Below are positions 60,211 through 64,000 of a stretch of 64,000 nt of DNA, one piece after another; the first letter of the stretch is position 1; every line of letters starts with the position of its first letter. The stretch is from Cepaea nemoralis (taxonomy: Eukaryota > Mollusca > Gastropoda > Stylommatophora > Helicidae). The notes under the pieces are model-generated. The model worked only from the letters and a program-made list of their open reading frames with translations. It was not told where the DNA came from and made no database searches. The stretch lies in contig JACEFZ010004193.1 in NCBI GenBank assembly GCA_014155875.1, forward strand, positions 62,001 through 126,000, in the 5' to 3' direction. The translations under genes and the position numbers were made by a program.

Positions 60211-61795
60211 TGTCTAGGGTCATCCCCCAACTACATTGTTTTCTATTTTTGTCACTAAAACATGTATGTCATTGATGTTTTTCTTATATCACTAAACTAT
60301 TTTCATGAATAATACATTCTTTGATATATTGAAACCAAGATATTTGTTGAAATTTCTTTAGTGGTTTTTGTTTTTACTTCTTGTTCCGAGAGACATCAAC
60401 ACTGACAGACAATGAAACAAAGACACATACTGAAATGTATTATGTATTTATTCAACTGATGCTTGCAACCAAGTATAGAAATTACACCATCCACCTCGCA
60501 GTATCCAATGATGTAGTTTATCAGTCATATACGTGGCTACAGATGTAGCGAAGCTTTCCTCTAGGTCCTGGACATTCACGTCTGTATTGTAAGAATTTTA
60601 ACCAGATGCTTACCCAGACGCATACAAGTGTAAAAACCATCATTATTCTCCCGTAGTTGATGACGTTATCGGTAAAGACTTCGTCAGCAATTGAAACAAA
60701 AGACCGGAAAACGTATTCGGGTCTTGATACAGACTTCTAGTCTCGTGAATAAAAAATCATGCTGGTTGGCTATCTGGCGTACTAAGCACACAACCTCGAG
60801 TTATTGGTCTTTGTGGGCATGTATGAACTAATACTAGTCAACGCCATACTCACCACTCTCGGTGTGAACTTGTGTCAAGTCAACCATTGGTTCCATCATT
60901 ATTATAACCAATAGCTACCAGAGACCCACTGCGTGCAGTTTGTGGTCAACTGGTCTAATACTATCAGCCGAACGTTTATAAACACCAATGCGATTAATAG
61001 GTGGTTCATGGATCCTAGGTGGAAACATCCTTTACCGGCTTGATTGCGGGGCCCACAGGGAGTGGTAAAACCTCTTTGTCCAATCATTTCTTGGCCCATC
61101 TACCAGTCATGGTAGACCACCTTCCATAGGAAATTAATATGGTGCTATGGTGAATGGCACCCCATCTACGAAACTATGAAGGTGTTTCAATTTTAATGAA
61201 GGCGCCATATGGTGGAAAAATGGACATGTGGCTTCAACTAGCTTATGTGAGATATCAATTTTACTCAGTAGTTAGACATGTAGTGGCCATAATAATTAGG
61301 GAGATTAGGTGGTTGAGAGGAGAAGAGGTTATGTGTAATGGTAGGATCTTCCAGTAGGGCATCTGCTGGGTTTCTACCCTTTCCTTTATTCTTTCCTGGT
61401 GTTGCCCATGTATAAACCATTGTGATGCGCGATTTGGACGTATGACAGAGATCGTATCTCTGGTTATAAAGATCTGAGTTTCTTTATTGGCCTACAATCA
61501 CCTAATTACGGTCAGAATGAGTTGCCCTCACCATGATGTTATCTACTCCTACATGTTCCATCTACGTTCCCCTTGATTGTTCCACGTTAGTGTGAGATGA
61601 TTATACGAATAAAGCAGTTCCAAGTATTTCTTACAATGATGACTCATGTAAAAAGACATAGGTGCTGTAGGTTTTACACGGGCTCGAACTAGTTGTTCCG
61701 CGAAACCTGGCTTTCTGCTGATTAGAATTGTAGAACAGGAGTAATGTGTTTAATGAATGCCTAAAGCTTCATCACCGAAGTTAATAACTCGCGAA
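60211..61795. other. No gene recognised
   Basis: AT-rich. The open frames at 60902-61099 (-) and 61154-61357 (+) have no motif, and no match to the window's repeats was seen. Confidence 0.5.
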
Positions 61796-61800
61796 CCTAC

Positions 61801-62600
<800 letters not shown>

Positions 62601-62606
62601 TTACAC

Positions 62607-63000
62607 ACACTACAGTAATGCTCCAGCGACTTTCGTCCGTCTTACTAGGGATCTTCTCCACGGGGTGACCAATACTTCTACATACATTGATGACATATGT
62701 ATTCATACTGTAGACTGGACGTCACACCTACAGAAACTACGACACGTCTTCGACATGTTGCGAGTATTCTGGCTTACAGTCAAGCCTACTAAAGTAGAGT
62801 TGGGCATGGAAGAGATTGACTTCCTAGGCCATACCATCGGCAGGGGCCAACTCAGAACAGATGAAAGAATCGTGACCAAGATTCTAAATTTGACTATACC
62901 AACGACCAAGAAACAGGTCCGAAGTCTACTTGGCCTTGTGAATTATTATAGTAAATTTATTCCCAATCTGGCAGAAATCACCAGTTTTTTTTTCCCAACA
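62607..63000 (+). pseudogene. Gypsy-type RT remnant
   Basis: NAPATFVRLTRDLL (from 62620), TSTYIDDICIHTVDWTSHLQ (catalytic YIDD), VKPTKVELGMEEIDFLGHTI and KKQVRSLLGLVNYYSKFIPN. Everything upstream of the palm is missing. It aligns with the RT at 40939-41409 and belongs to the same broad lineage. Confidence 0.9.
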
Positions 63001-63002
63001 TT

Positions 63003-63550
63003 TTGAAAGCTTCGGCTAAACTAAATGTGCAAGATGCAGGATTAATTAGTGCTCTATCAAAATTGAAATATTTATTCAGTGTTCCACCTATCCTGCGTTT
63101 GCCTAACCAAAATCTTCTTACCTATTTCTTACGTACAGACGCAAGTGCTATCTCCATATCTGGGGTACTAGGACAGTTCTACGAAGGGAAGTTCCACCCA
63201 GTAATGTACGTAAGTCGTAAGATCAGCCCAGCTGAATCGAGATACTCAGTATCAGAATTGGAGGGCCTCAGCTTAATCTATTGTGTTAGAAAACTTCATA
63301 GGTTTTTGGCAGGAGCACAGTTTGTAATCGAAACCGACAATTCTCCGTTGTCTGTTATGTAGTCTGGCATTCCCCACAACAACAGAGTCTACAGGTGGGC
63401 TTCGATACTGCAGAACTATGCATTTACCATCCAGCATTTAAAGGGGAGATTGAACTCGTTGGCAGACACTTTGATTCGACCGTCAACCATTGAAATACCT
63501 GAGTTACAGGAAGAGATCGACCAGAGATCACCAGAAACAGTGACACTGTA
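63003..63550 (+). pseudogene. Gypsy-type RNase H remnant
   Basis: KYLFSVPPILRLPNQNLLTY, FLRTDASAISISGVLG (Asp), YVSRKISPAESRYSVSELEG (Glu) and FVIETDNSPLSVM (Asp), then a TAG at 63360. In the same frame, NNRVYRWASILQNYAF and LADTLIRPS follow to a stop at 63551. No integrase sequence follows the RNase H, again compatible with integrase lying upstream in this lineage. A poly-T insertion near 62985-62993 and a stop at 63004-63006 separate it from the RT. Confidence 0.88.
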
Positions 63551-63910
63551 ATTGCTAATTAGATCAGTGCCGTATGTGGTGAATAAGTTACACTGTAAGT
63601 GCGTTATCATCGCCAAGCTGATAAAACTGTGTAAGAGTAACAGTGCCATTAAGAGGGAAACGAACAGACGCATAAGTAATATGTCTGCAGCGCTAACATA
63701 TATATAAGCTATATTAACATTGAAGTGTTAGCTGTGAACCTACATAAATTTGTAGGGAACTATATATTTATACACTATCCGAGAAGGAGAGCATATAGAC
63801 TTTGGCGAAATGAACTATGGTATGAAAATAGTCTACAAAGAACATTGCTCCATCTTCACACCTGAAAAGACGACATAAGTTAGTGGTAATTATATATAGA
63901 AAACATAACT

Positions 63911-63912
<2 letters not shown>
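63551..63912. other. No gene recognised
   Basis: AT-rich 3' flank of the Gypsy remnant. Confidence 0.4.

Positions 63913-63917
<5 letters not shown>

Positions 63918-63967
<50 letters not shown>
63918..63967. repeat. (TA)n microsatellite
   Basis: About 25 TA units with one interruption (TAATATA). Confidence 0.97.
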
Positions 63968-64000
63968 GTAAACATTGTTTTATTAACAAGTACGCATAAC

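Overview
This window is intergenic or intronic DNA from an animal nuclear genome. I see no convincing host gene: nearly every recognisable coding stretch belongs to a transposable element, alive or dead, and the space between is dispersed tRNA-derived SINEs, minisatellites and microsatellites. The mix (RTE-like endonuclease LINEs, LINEs with a terminal RNase H, Gypsy elements that look Gmr1-like, a GTF2IRD2-type hAT, tRNA-headed SINEs with a shared core) suggests a marine invertebrate. A mollusc is my best guess, from general resemblance only.

Layout. 1-8 kb: a decayed RTE-like LINE (+) split by a 238-bp LINE 3' end that left a 13-bp target duplication; SINEs; a 20-bp minisatellite; a LINE ORF1/gag remnant (-). 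9-16 kb: a 1.4-kb minisatellite of 20/22-bp units, a 62-bp array, and a duplicated GC-richer region that starts with a match to the 3' end of 28S rRNA. 16-26 kb: SINEs, an 18-bp minisatellite grown out of a SINE box A, 39-bp and 21-bp minisatellites, a dead hAT transposase and a SINE nested in a SINE. 26-38 kb: LINE A (-, about 3.2 kb, few lesions), many LINE 3' ends and RT remnants, and a cluster of SINEs.

38-44 kb: a Gypsy-class element (-) whose remaining order is gag knuckle, protease, integrase tail, RT, RNase H, 3' LTR. Integrase lies upstream of RT, as in Gmr1-type elements. Its 3' region contains a 230-bp, nearly 99% identical inverted repeat. 44-52 kb: LINE C (-, RT plus RNase H, one in-frame stop) and LINE D (-, endonuclease, RT and C-terminal C2H2 finger; one in-frame TGA; flanked on both sides by TA repeats). 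52-57 kb: SINEs and LINE tails. 57.9-60.2 kb: a C2H2-finger reading frame (+) interrupted by LINE E (-), which is bounded by a perfect 10-bp target duplication. 62.6-63.5 kb: a second Gypsy RT/RNase H remnant (+).

How it fits together: the LINEs supply the endonuclease/RT machinery. Copies of one RNase H LINE family end in different short tandem tails (TCAA, CTCAA, CTAA, TGATAAC), as target-primed reverse transcription with slippage would give. At least two SINE types with different tRNA-like heads share one core of about 110 bp, and part of that core resembles the 5' region of LINE A. Coordinates of decayed repeats are approximate to about 10-20 bases. Family names come from motif recognition by eye; no search was run.
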